The notes beneath the pieces are model-generated. The model had not been told where the DNA came from and did not search any database. It was given only the letters and a program-made list of their open reading frames with translations. Made by a program: the position numbers and the translations under genes. A stretch of DNA of 6,048 nucleotides. It comes from Desulfobia sp. GTDB lineage: Bacteria > Desulfobacterota > Desulfobulbia > Desulfobulbales > SURF-16. Numbering within the stretch: position 1 is the stretch's first letter; every line of letters begins with the position of its first letter. The DNA lies in assembly GCA_030608985.1 (NCBI GenBank), contig JAUWDC010000081.1, positions 1-6,048 of the forward strand. Direction: 5' to 3'. Positions 1-5,939 of the stretch are shown piece after piece.

Positions 1-3
1 TTA

Positions 4-14
4 AAATATTTACA
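4..14. repeat. IS terminal inverted repeat (transposase 3' end)
   Basis: AAATATTTACA, perfectly complementary to 1202-1212. It is preceded by TA at 2-3. Further inward the ends share CTTAAG/ATTAAG-like sequence offset by three bases, so the functional repeat may be longer and imperfect. Confidence 0.8.
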
Positions 15-15
15 A

Positions 16-1155
16 TTAAGCGACTTCGAGGTCAAATTTTTTCCAACGGTACACAACCGGAGCAGAGTTAATCTCTTTGATCCCTTTGAGGATACGTTCC
101 TTAAGTTCTTCTTTGCTGGAGACTCGAATATGACGCAAAAAAGTGCGCGCCATTTTTGAAAAAGCCGTTTCAATTAAATTTAACCACGAGCCATGTTTGG
201 GCGTATGCACATACACAAACCGACCGGGCCGGGATGCGAGATACTTCATAGTTTCCTTTGAAATATGTGCCGAATGATTATCCAAGACGACACGAACAGT
301 ATTCTCTTTGGGGTAGTAGGCGTCAAGCTCCTTGAGCAATTCAATAAACTCTCTACTGCGATGCCGATCGTGTACTTGCGCTATTATTTTTCCGGTATGC
401 AAATCAAGGGCTGCGAGTATAGACACAGTACCCAGTCGTTTATACTCATAGTCTCGACCTACACTCTTGTGCTTCCCCGGTTTTGGCGGCAAGTCAGGGG
501 CAACGTTGTTGATGGCCTGGACCCCAGGTTTTTCGTCAACAGATACAGTGATCATCCCGGGGTGCATGTTGCCGGCTGGCGCTTGATAGTTTTGGAGATT
601 GACCTCTTGGTAGACCATGAGCACTTCCTGCATTTTTTGCTCAAAATCAGGATCTCGTCGTTCGAGGTAATATTTTATTTTATGAGGCTGTAGTTCATTT
701 GATGAAAGTATTCTCCAGACAGTCGCCTTGGCTGCTTTTGATAAAGACGGGTGACCTGCAGGCGGAGCATTCTTGCGAGTATGCTTGGCAAGTTCGCTAT
801 AAGTCCAGAGCTCAGCGGCCAAGCCATGGTCTTTTGGCTTTGTGCAGGCCAGATTGATCACCCATGTTTTTGCGGCATCATCGATTGTCGGATTAAAAGG
901 CCTGTGATAATAATCCTTAAGCCCCGCGTCGGCTCCAGCTGCCAACGCTTTGTCTATACATTTGTAAATAGTGGGCCGACTTACATTGGCCAATTTTTGT
1001 ATTTGTGAGATTGGAATCTCATCTGCATAATGGAGCAGGACTTGGGCCCTTTGCACTTCTCGCAAAGGGGCTTTTCGAGAAGTGCTGAGTTGCTCAAGTT
1101 TAAGTTGCTGCTCAATTGTTAATTTTAATTTTGCTCGTTTGGTTTTGCGTGCCAT
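16..1155 (-). CDS. IS630-family DDE transposase
   Basis: This 379-residue protein catalyses cut-and-paste transposition of the surrounding element into TA sites. The N-terminal third is a DNA-binding region: a helix-turn-helix covers about residues 46-70 (around IQKLANVSRPTIY), followed by a second winged-helix-like segment to about 165. The C-terminal half is the RNase H-fold catalytic domain. Candidate acidic triad residues are D207 in SVDEKPG, D292 in LDNHSAH and E329 in SWLNLIETAFSK; all three motifs are hallmarks of IS630 transposases. The D292-E329 spacing (36 residues between) suits the family. The start is the first ATG after AGAGG, which lies five bases upstream on the minus strand. 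Length is ordinary for IS630 (about 340-380 residues) and no frameshift is visible, so the enzyme is predicted intact. The stop lies beside the terminal repeat and I see no terminator within the element. Confidence 0.93.
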   Translation of the reverse strand: MARKTKRAKLKLTIEQQLKLEQLSTSRKAPLREVQRAQVLLHYADEIPISQIQKLANVSRPTIYKCIDKALAAGADAGLKDYYHRPFNPTIDDAAKTWVINLACTKPKDHGLAAELWTYSELAKHTRKNAPPAGHPSLSKAAKATVWRILSSNELQPHKIKYYLERRDPDFEQKMQEVLMVYQEVNLQNYQAPAGNMHPGMITVSVDEKPGVQAINNVAPDLPPKPGKHKSVGRDYEYKRLGTVSILAALDLHTGKIIAQVHDRHRSREFIELLKELDAYYPKENTVRVVLDNHSAHISKETMKYLASRPGRFVYVHTPKHGSWLNLIETAFSKMARTFLRHIRVSSKEELKERILKGIKEINSAPVVYRWKKFDLEVA

Positions 1156-1178
1156 GGCTACCTCTGCTGTTTCTTAGC

Positions 1179-1207
1179 ATAGTAGCCAAACCTTAAGCAA
1201 ATGTAAA
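1179..1207 (-). promoter_or_regulatory. transposase promoter, -35 box inside the terminal repeat
   Basis: On the minus strand, TTTACA (1207-1202) and TACTAT (1184-1179) are separated by exactly 17 bases, close to the sigma70 consensus. Transcription would start near 1172, giving a leader of about 17 bases with AGAGG before the ATG at 1155. The -35 box is made from the terminal inverted repeat. Transposase bound to the repeat could therefore block its own transcription; that regulatory point is inference. Confidence 0.55.
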
Positions 1208-1212
1208 TATTT
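1202..1212. repeat. IS terminal inverted repeat (transposase 5' end)
   Basis: TGTAAATATTT, perfectly complementary to 4-14 and followed by TA at 1213-1214. The first six bases of this repeat, read on the minus strand as TTTACA, also serve as the -35 box of the transposase promoter candidate. Confidence 0.8.
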
Positions 1213-1291
1213 TATTGAAACTAAATACTAGATATAGTTCTGTTCAATTCTGGTTTTTTTGAACCTCCTAACTCATTGCACCACAACGATT

Positions 1292-1318
1292 TAGGGTATA
1301 TGCACGATACAACCCCTA
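1292..1318. repeat. small interrupted inverted repeat
   Basis: TAGGG (1292-1296) pairs with CCCTA (1314-1318), and TAT (1297-1299) with ATA (1307-1309), leaving a bulge at 1310-1313 and a short loop. It lies about 55 bases upstream of the promoter candidate. No T-tract follows, so it is not a convincing terminator. It could be an upstream regulatory site or chance. Confidence 0.3.
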
Positions 1319-1370
1319 CATAAACTTGCCCCCCATCTCCCCTTTTACTACCACAAAAACAAGGTTATCC

Positions 1371-1399
1371 TTGACAACCTGGTTAAGCTGTTCTATTTT
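1371..1399 (+). promoter_or_regulatory. sigma70-type promoter for the octaheme cytochrome
   Basis: TTGACA at 1371-1376 is a perfect -35 consensus, followed after 17 bases by TATTTT at 1394-1399. Predicted transcription start is near 1406, leaving a leader of about 94 bases. The -35 box sits in short inverted repeats (AGGTT 1362-1366 with AACCT 1376-1380, and AACCTGGTT at 1376-1384), a plausible but unproven repressor or activator site. Confidence 0.55.
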
Positions 1400-1485
1400 C
1401 TCCCCTGTAAATGAATACCAATTCAGTAATAATACGCGCAATTTTTAAGAATTTCGTTAAATTCTTTATCTACTAACCCAACATT

Positions 1486-1492
1486 AGAGGAG
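1486..1492 (+). promoter_or_regulatory. ribosome binding site of the octaheme cytochrome
   Basis: AGAGGAG with seven bases to the ATG at 1500, a strong Shine-Dalgarno match. It fixes the start codon, which begins a typical signal peptide. It contrasts with the weak or absent sites before sdhC and sdhB. Confidence 0.85.
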
Positions 1493-1499
1493 AACAAAG

Positions 1500-2966
1500 A
1501 TGGGCGTAAAAAAAATTCTGTCTATCACCGCTCTTGCAGTCCTGACTGCCGGCACCTGCTGGGCTGAAGTACCTGCCGACCATGCCGACATTGAGGGGCC
1601 ATTCAATACCCCCATGGAAGTTACTGCGACATGCCTTGAGTGCCATGAAGATGCTGCAACAGAAGTTATGGCCACCAGCCACTGGACCTGGAATATGGAG
1701 CAGGAAATTGCTGGCAAGATGGTCAAACGTGGTAAAAAGAACGTACTGAACAACTTCTGTATTTCAGTAAATTCAAACTGGCCCCGCTGCACAAGCTGCC
1801 ATGTTGGCTATGGCTGGAAAGATGCAAGTTTTGATTTCAGTGACCCAACCCGTGTTGACTGTCTGGCCTGCCATGACACAACAGGTACCTATAATAAGGG
1901 AAAAGACGCTCCTTCCGGTGCTGGAATGCCGGCCGGCTATACCGGTAATCCAAAATTCGACAAAAAACCTGTTGACCTGGTAAAGATTGCCCAAAATGCC
2001 GGCGCGCCGAACCGCACCAATTGCCTTAACTGTCATGCAGTCGGCGGCGGCGGCGATAACGTCAAACACGGTGACATTGATCAATCTCTCATCAACCCGA
2101 CATCAGCAATTGATGTCCACATGGGCGTTGACGGCAATGATTTCACCTGCAACGAGTGTCATGCTGCTGAAGGACATAAAATCCCTGGGAATTCCATGAT
2201 CGTTTCACCTGCCGGCAAATCAGACGTCAACTGTACAACCTGCCATGACGAACCCCATTCCAGTGCTAAAATGGGTGGTGTGCTGAACAAACACACCAAA
2301 AAAGTTGCCTGTCAGACCTGTCATATCCCTGTATTTGCAAAGAAACATGCCACCAAGATGACCTGGGACTGGTCACAGGCCAAAAACCCGAAAGACCTTC
2401 CTGAAGATAAACGCGTGATCAAAGAGCACGGTCACAAAGTATATATCGCCAAGAAAGGTAAATTCACCTACGAAGACAATGTTGTACCCACCTACGCATG
2501 GTATAATGGTACTGCAGGTGCCTATGAATTAGGGCAAAAAATTGATCCAAACAACGTCACTCAACTGAACTACCCATTGGGTGACAGAAATGATGCTAAC
2601 GCAAAAATCCACCCATTCAAGATCCATAAAGCTGTTCAAATCTATGACAACCAGAACAACTACCTGATTACTCCAAAAGTTTGGGGTCCGAAAAAGGATC
2701 CGGATGCCTTCTGGGTCAACTTTGACTGGAACAAAGCCGCTGCTGCAGGTATGAAAACTTCAGGTCTCGAGTACAGCGGCAGCTACGATTTTACCAAGAC
2801 AGAAACCTATTGGCCGATTAACCACATGGTAAGTCCTGCTGATAAGGCCCTGCAATGCATTGACTGCCATGGTGACAGCCAGCGTCTTGACTGGAAGAGC
2901 CTCGGCTATGACATGGATCCCATGGCTGCCAAAAAAGCAAAGATCCGAAAAAAATTGACCCATTAA
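1500..2966 (+). CDS. octaheme c-type cytochrome, octaheme tetrathionate reductase (OTR) family
   Basis: This 488-residue exported multiheme cytochrome has eight CxxCH heme-attachment motifs, at C45 (CLECH), C97 (CTSCH), C121 (CLACH), C175 (CLNCH), C217 (CNECH), C245 (CTTCH), C271 (CQTCH) and C453 (CIDCH). An N-terminal signal peptide (KK at 4-5, hydrophobic core about 6-18, probable cleavage after A22) sends it to the periplasm. Seven hemes are clustered in the first 275 residues; a gap of about 180 residues precedes the eighth. The segment around residues 85-107, with an extra cysteine C87 before CTSCHVGYGWKD, resembles the Shewanella OTR family. There one heme has lysine as an axial ligand and serves as the active site. 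I cannot assign that lysine here; K157 and K162 are candidates. The Shewanella enzyme reduces tetrathionate and, in vitro, nitrite and hydroxylamine, so the true substrate is open. The gene has its own promoter, a strong ribosome binding site and a terminator downstream, so it is probably monocistronic. Family assignment is from memory of sequence features. Confidence 0.85.
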   Translation: MGVKKILSITALAVLTAGTCWAEVPADHADIEGPFNTPMEVTATCLECHEDAATEVMATSHWTWNMEQEIAGKMVKRGKKNVLNNFCISVNSNWPRCTSCHVGYGWKDASFDFSDPTRVDCLACHDTTGTYNKGKDAPSGAGMPAGYTGNPKFDKKPVDLVKIAQNAGAPNRTNCLNCHAVGGGGDNVKHGDIDQSLINPTSAIDVHMGVDGNDFTCNECHAAEGHKIPGNSMIVSPAGKSDVNCTTCHDEPHSSAKMGGVLNKHTKKVACQTCHIPVFAKKHATKMTWDWSQAKNPKDLPEDKRVIKEHGHKVYIAKKGKFTYEDNVVPTYAWYNGTAGAYELGQKIDPNNVTQLNYPLGDRNDANAKIHPFKIHKAVQIYDNQNNYLITPKVWGPKKDPDAFWVNFDWNKAAAAGMKTSGLEYSGSYDFTKTETYWPINHMVSPADKALQCIDCHGDSQRLDWKSLGYDMDPMAAKKAKIRKKLTH

Positions 2967-2976
2967 ATGTAGCAAC

Positions 2977-2999
2977 TGTCTCATAAAAATCATGGGACA
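2977..2999. repeat. short hairpin just after the cytochrome stop codon
   Basis: TGTCTCAT (2977-2984) pairs with ATGGGACA (2992-2999), eight pairs with one G-T wobble and a 7-base loop. It starts 10 bases after the stop. It lacks a T-tract and may protect the 3' end of the mRNA or work with the stronger hairpin at 3009-3045. Confidence 0.35.
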
Positions 3000-3008
3000 A
3001 AATAAGCC

Positions 3009-3045
3009 AAAACCCCATTCCTGTTAATGACAGGAATGGAGTTTT
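3009..3045 (+). terminator. rho-independent-type terminator after the octaheme cytochrome gene
   Basis: A 15-bp stem, 3009-3023 with 3031-3045, has one internal mismatch (C3014/A3040) and the loop TTAATGA. The stem begins with AAAAC and ends with GTTTT, so the T-run lies inside the lower stem and the structure could work in both directions. It ends only 18 bases before the sdhC ATG. The sdh promoter must therefore overlap it, or the hairpin is part of the sdh leader. Confidence 0.6.
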
Positions 3046-3055
3046 GTGTTATAGA
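3027..3055 (+). promoter_or_regulatory. candidate sdhC promoter overlapping the terminator
   Basis: ATGACA (3027-3032, five of six bases of TTGACA) and TATAGA (3050-3055) are separated by 17 bases. Predicted transcription start is about 3061-3063, so the message would begin at or within a few bases of the sdhC ATG at 3064. That would explain why sdhC has no good Shine-Dalgarno sequence. The -35 box lies in the loop and right arm of the terminator hairpin. Confidence 0.4.
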
Positions 3056-3063
3056 GCTTTGTT

Positions 3064-3714
3064 ATGAAAACGATGCTCACAGCCTTTTCATCTTCTGTTG
3101 GGAAAAAATTGCTGATGGCCTTTACAGGCATCCTGCTCAGTCTTTTTCTCATTGCCCACGCCATAGGAAACTCAACCACTTTTCTTGGCCTTGACGCATT
3201 TAATTCATATGCAGAGCATCTCCATTCACTTGGTTGTCTCATCAGTCTGTTCGAAATAGGACTGCTTCTAATTTTTCTGATTCATGTGTCTGTAGCTATC
3301 ATTCTTTTCTTTCAAAACCTCCAGGCCAGATCTACCCGTTACCAGGTACAGAAATCCTCCGGCGGCCGGACACCCGGTTCCCGCACCATGCCATATACCG
3401 GACTTATCATCCTCATATTCATTATTGTTCATCTTGGGGATTTTCATTTTATTGAAAAAACAACGACAATAGGTGTTCTTGTCAAAGAGACATTAAGCCG
3501 GCCTGTTATCAGTCTCTTTTACATTGTTGCCATGGCTGCACTTATTCTTCATATCAGTCATGGATTCTGGAGTTTTTTCCAAACACTGGGTATCAATCAT
3601 CCCAAATACAATTGTACAATTCGCACTGGTGGCCTTGGTGTCACGTTCATATTAGGTTCTATCTTCGTCCTCATACCCATACTTGCATTAATCTGGACCG
3701 GCTTTTTATCTTAA
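3064..3714 (+). CDS. sdhC: succinate dehydrogenase/fumarate reductase, diheme cytochrome b membrane subunit (type B)
   Basis: This 216-residue membrane anchor passes electrons between the Fe-S subunit and menaquinone through two b hemes. About five hydrophobic helices are visible (roughly 16-37, 57-84, 110-127, 147-172, 190-214). Histidines H32, H74, H123 and H163 have nearly the order and spacing of the four heme ligands in Bacillus subtilis SdhC and Wolinella FrdC, so both hemes are expected. The N-terminal SSSVGKKLLMAFTG and the segment LHISHGFWSFFQTLG (162-176) are typical of the b558-type SdhC family. The residue two before H163 is I161, whereas Wolinella FrdC has the proton-path glutamate (Glu180) there. 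The start is the first in-frame ATG; its ribosome binding site is weak (TAGAG at 3052-3056). It is the first gene of sdhCAB and is separated from sdhA by 173 bases holding a large palindrome. Whether the enzyme runs as succinate dehydrogenase or fumarate reductase cannot be told from sequence. Confidence 0.92.
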   Translation: MKTMLTAFSSSVGKKLLMAFTGILLSLFLIAHAIGNSTTFLGLDAFNSYAEHLHSLGCLISLFEIGLLLIFLIHVSVAIILFFQNLQARSTRYQVQKSSGGRTPGSRTMPYTGLIILIFIIVHLGDFHFIEKTTTIGVLVKETLSRPVISLFYIVAMAALILHISHGFWSFFQTLGINHPKYNCTIRTGGLGVTFILGSIFVLIPILALIWTGFLS

Positions 3715-3766
3715 AGGTGTAAATATTCGACTTATGTTCCAAAATTACCATAACCACCAAAACTGT

Positions 3767-3869
3767 AAATGTTCGGCAACGGTTTACAGGGAGGCAAGCA
3801 GGACGCTGCGCTATACATCTGTATATAAAGCGCCCTGATCGCCATCCTGTGGGCCGTTGCCGAACATTT
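3767..3869 (+). repeat. 103-bp imperfect palindrome between sdhC and sdhA
   Basis: The outer arms, AAATGTTCGGCAACGG (3767-3782) and its complement (3854-3869), match over 16 bp. Pairing continues inward in the same register: three T-G wobbles (3783-3785), ACAGG with CCTGT, GGC with GCC, CAGG with CCTG, and CGCT with AGCG. It ends in TATAC/GTATA around an ATCT tip. Of the first 41 positions of the left arm, 33 make Watson-Crick pairs and four more are wobbles that pair in plus-strand RNA. The stem ends five bases before the sdhA ribosome binding site and leaves it free. There is no T-tract, so it is not a standard terminator. It could be a MITE- or REP-like element, an mRNA stabiliser or processing site, or both. 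Confidence 0.8.
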
Positions 3870-3874
3870 TGACT

Positions 3875-3880
3875 TAAAGG
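3875..3880 (+). promoter_or_regulatory. ribosome binding site of sdhA
   Basis: TAAAGG with seven bases to the ATG at 3888. It lies in the right copy of the 9-bp direct repeat CTTAAAGGT, just outside the palindrome. The left copy spans the sdhC stop codon. Confidence 0.65.
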
Positions 3881-3887
3881 TTTTTCT

Positions 3888-5801
3888 ATGCCCCTTAATG
3901 CTTGCATACCTGATGGCCCTCTGGCTGAAAAGTGGGACACCCATCGATTCTCCACCAAACTTGTCAATCCAGCCAACAAGAGAAAATATAAAATTATTAT
4001 TGTTGGCTCAGGACTTGCCGGTGCATCTGCGGCTGCCACCCTTGGAGAACTTGGTTATAATGTTGATGTTTTTACCATCCATGACAGTCCCCGCCGAGCC
4101 CACAGTATTGCTGCCCAAGGCGGCATAAATGCTGCCAAGAATTACCAGAATGATGGAGATTCCATCTTTCGTCTCTTTTATGACACCATTAAGGGTGGGG
4201 ATTTTCGTTCTCGGGAGGCAAATGTCTATCGCCTGGCCCAGGTAAGTAACAACATCATTGACCAGTGTGTTGCCCAGGGAATTCCCTTTGCCAGGGAATA
4301 CGGCGGTACTCTTGCCAACCGATCTTTTGGCGGAGCCCAGGTTTCAAGAACATTCTACGCCAGAGGTCAGACCGGCCAGCAGCTTCTTCTTGGAGCATAT
4401 AGCGCCCTTATGCGCCAGGTCAATCTTGGCAAGGTTACAATACACTCAAGACGAGAGATGCTTGATCTGGTTGTTGAGGACGGCAAAGCAAAAGGTATTA
4501 TTGTCAGGGACATGATCAGCGGCAACATTGAATCCCATGCCGGCCATGCTGTACTGCTGGCAACAGGCGGCTATGGTAATGCCTATTACCTTTCCACCAA
4601 TGCCATGGCATCTAATGTGACAGCAGCCTGGCGGGCTCACAAGAAAGGCGCTTTTTTCGCCAATCCTTGTTTTGTCCAGATCCATCCCACATGCATACCT
4701 GTCCATGGTGATTATCAGTCCAAACTTACTCTTATGAGTGAAAGTTTACGTAATGATGGCCGCGTCTGGGTGCCCAAAAAGGCAGGTGACACACGACCAG
4801 CCCATGAAATTCCTGAAAATGAAAGGGATTACTACCTTGAAAACAAATACCCGAGCTTCGGCAATTTGGTTCCTCGAGATGTTGCATCCCGTAATGCCAA
4901 GGATCAGTGTGATCAGAACAAGGGTATCGGAGATACAGGTTTAGCTGTTTATCTTGACTTTGCAGACGCCATCAAACGTGACGGTATCGATACCATCATG
5001 AAAAAATATGGTAACCTTTTTCACATGTATGAAAAGATTACCGCCCAGAACCCCGTAAAAAACCCCATGATGATCTATCCCGCCGTCCACTACACCATGG
5101 GCGGCCTTTGGGTTGATTATAATTTGATGAGCACCATTCCTGGTCTTTTTGTTCTTGGCGAGGCTAACTTTTCCGATCATGGTGCGAACAGGCTTGGTGC
5201 GAGTGCCCTGATGCAGGGTTTGGCCGATGGCTACTTTGTTATTCCATATACTATAGGCGGCTATCTTGCAGACATTTCCCCCGGGCCGGTAACCGCTGAA
5301 ACTTCAGAATTTACCAAGTGCAAACAGCAGATATCAGAGAATATCAACAGGATACTTTCCTGCAAAGGCAAGAGAACAACCGATGATTTTCATAAAGAGA
5401 TTGGCAAGCTACTTTGGGATCATTGCGGTATGGCCCGCAACAAGGAAGGACTTGAAAAAGCTCTTAATAAAATTCCTGAGATCAGAAATGAGTTCCGGCA
5501 GAATGTTTTTGTGCCTGGCTCTGGAGAAGAATTGAACCAGTCACTCGAAAGAGCCGGACGTGTTGCCGACTACATGGAATTTGCTGAGCTGATGGTTGAA
5601 GATGCGTTAAGCCGTGAAGAGTCCTGCGGCTGCCATCTCAGGGAAGAAAGCCAGACCGCAGAAAATGAAGCACAAAGAGATGATGAAAACTATTCATATG
5701 TTGCAGCCTGGGAATATAAAGGTGAAAACCAAAAACCTAACTTACATAAAGAAGAGCTTCATTTTGAGAATGTGATACCATCACAACGCAGCTATAAATA
5801 A
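3888..5801 (+). CDS. sdhA: succinate dehydrogenase/fumarate reductase flavoprotein subunit
   Basis: This 637-residue catalytic subunit interconverts succinate and fumarate at a covalently bound FAD on the cytoplasmic face of the membrane (the usual side for the family). The dinucleotide-binding loop is [15 protein letters not shown] (36-50). H72 in [15 protein letters not shown] is the expected histidine for covalent FAD attachment. Active-site signatures follow: QIHPT (264-268), RDVASR (330-335) with R330 as the likely catalytic arginine, HYTMGG (401-406), and [18 protein letters not shown] (424-441), where E425 and R435 contact FAD or dicarboxylate. The C-terminal helical part includes [17 protein letters not shown] (534-550). 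Length and the N-terminal extension before the FAD motif match type B flavoproteins such as Wolinella FrdA (about 656 residues), not the shorter Bacillus form. The start is supported by TAAAGG seven bases upstream and by the extension (PLAEKW...LVNPANKRK), which I recall as typical of the family. It is the second gene of the operon. Confidence 0.95.
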   Translation: MPLNACIPDGPLAEKWDTHRFSTKLVNPANKRKYKIIIVGSGLAGASAAATLGELGYNVDVFTIHDSPRRAHSIAAQGGINAAKNYQNDGDSIFRLFYDTIKGGDFRSREANVYRLAQVSNNIIDQCVAQGIPFAREYGGTLANRSFGGAQVSRTFYARGQTGQQLLLGAYSALMRQVNLGKVTIHSRREMLDLVVEDGKAKGIIVRDMISGNIESHAGHAVLLATGGYGNAYYLSTNAMASNVTAAWRAHKKGAFFANPCFVQIHPTCIPVHGDYQSKLTLMSESLRNDGRVWVPKKAGDTRPAHEIPENERDYYLENKYPSFGNLVPRDVASRNAKDQCDQNKGIGDTGLAVYLDFADAIKRDGIDTIMKKYGNLFHMYEKITAQNPVKNPMMIYPAVHYTMGGLWVDYNLMSTIPGLFVLGEANFSDHGANRLGASALMQGLADGYFVIPYTIGGYLADISPGPVTAETSEFTKCKQQISENINRILSCKGKRTTDDFHKEIGKLLWDHCGMARNKEGLEKALNKIPEIRNEFRQNVFVPGSGEELNQSLERAGRVADYMEFAELMVEDALSREESCGCHLREESQTAENEAQRDDENYSYVAAWEYKGENQKPNLHKEELHFENVIPSQRSYK

Positions 5802-5939
5802 TGTAAGAGCTCACCAGCACCTCATCTTCGCCCGTTTTGGCCTTCTCACATAGAGGGGCTATAGTTCGAAGTCCCAAACGAACGAATCTAAGGCACTGGT
5901 GAGCTCTTACAATCCTTGGCGAACTATTACTAAAATAAT
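5796..5939. repeat. 7-bp direct repeats around the sdhA-sdhB insert
   Basis: AAATAAT occurs at 5796-5802, overlapping the sdhA stop, and at 5933-5939, just before the sdhB start. Collapsing the two copies would leave the sdhA stop followed four bases later by the sdhB ATG. The repeat is short and AT-only, so chance is a serious alternative. The right copy is also 21 bases beyond the palindrome end. Confidence 0.25.
5802..5911 (-). repeat. 110-bp imperfect palindrome between sdhA and sdhB
   Basis: The outer arms, TGTAAGAGCTCACCAG (5802-5817) and its complement (5896-5911), match over 16 bp. The same register continues to the centre with CCT/AGG, TTCG/CGAA, CGTTT/AAACG, GG/CC and CTTC/GAAG. 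The tip is ATAG/CTAT around an AGGGG loop. Of the first 48 positions of the left arm, 37 are Watson-Crick pairs. Five of the mismatches are C-A on the plus strand but G-T wobbles on the minus strand, so the minus strand folds better. It begins immediately after the sdhA stop codon and ends 31 bases before sdhB. No T-tract follows, so a rho-independent terminator is unlikely. It is not similar in sequence to the palindrome at 3767-3869. Confidence 0.8.

Larger units (their letters stand above)
4..1212 (-). mobile_element. complete IS630-family insertion sequence, 1209 bp
   Basis: The element is bounded by 11-bp perfect inverted repeats, AAATATTTACA at 4-14 and its complement TGTAAATATTT at 1202-1212. 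Directly outside are TA dinucleotides at 2-3 and 1213-1214, the target duplication expected of IS630/Tc1-mariner transposition. Because TA is itself palindromic, the visible inverted match is 13 bp. The interior is filled by a single intact transposase gene on the minus strand, whose stop codon lies two bases inside the left repeat. No passenger gene is present. With both ends and an undamaged transposase, the copy looks recent or still active. Family assignment comes from the transposase motifs; the exact ends are my inference from the repeats and the TA pair. Confidence 0.85.
1213..1499. other. intergenic region between the IS and the octaheme cytochrome gene
   Basis: This AT-rich stretch shows no coding region on either strand. 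It contains a weak hairpin (1242-1247 GTTCAA with 1259-1264 TTGAAC), a stronger interrupted hairpin at 1292-1318, a sigma70-type promoter at 1371-1399 and the ribosome binding site at 1486-1492. The presumed 5' untranslated leader of the cytochrome runs from about 1406 to 1499. I recognise no riboswitch or RNA gene in it. Confidence 0.6.
3710..3881. repeat. 9-bp direct repeats flanking the sdhC-sdhA insert (possible target duplication)
   Basis: CTTAAAGGT occurs at 3710-3718, overlapping the sdhC stop, and at 3873-3881, where it contains the sdhA ribosome binding site. Everything between (3719-3872, 154 bp) is non-coding and mostly palindrome. Just inside are AAATATTCG (3721-3729) and CGAACATTT (3861-3869), a 9-bp inverted pair with one mismatch. 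A second copy of the outer motif, TGTAAATRTTCG, occurs at 3718-3729 and 3764-3775. This is consistent with an insertion that duplicated 9 bp of target. A chance repeat cannot be excluded. Confidence 0.45.

Noticed and set aside
265..1008. Plus-strand open frames of 85-142 codons across the transposase gene
   Set aside because: They lie antisense to an intact IS630 transposase, lack ribosome binding sites and show no recognisable protein motifs.
1213..1499. Riboswitch or small RNA in the intergenic region
   Set aside because: Only short or interrupted hairpins are visible and no known aptamer core is recognisable.
1500..1565. Lipoprotein signal at C20 of the octaheme cytochrome
   Set aside because: The residues before the cysteine (A-G-T) do not form a proper lipobox; an ordinary signal peptidase I site after A22 fits better.
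1473..2993. Several frames of 60-103 codons on both strands over the octaheme cytochrome
   Set aside because: They are shadows of the cytochrome frame, which has eight CxxCH motifs, a signal peptide and a strong ribosome binding site.
3671..4039. Minus-strand frames of 70 and 122 codons across the sdhC-sdhA gap
   Set aside because: They cross the palindrome and the start of sdhA, show no motifs, and have a composition expected of the complement of a repeat.
5625..5640. CGCH at residues 580-583 of SdhA as a heme or metal motif
   Set aside because: Spacing is CxCH and not CxxCH, the protein is cytoplasmic, and the region corresponds to a conserved segment of flavoproteins without a cofactor role.
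3767..5911. The two large palindromes as integron attC sites
   Set aside because: Neither has the RYYYAAC ... GTTRRRY end boxes, and no integrase or cassette structure is present.
3767..5911. The two large palindromes as rho-independent terminators
   Set aside because: No T-run follows either stem, and termination there would silence downstream subunits of one enzyme complex.
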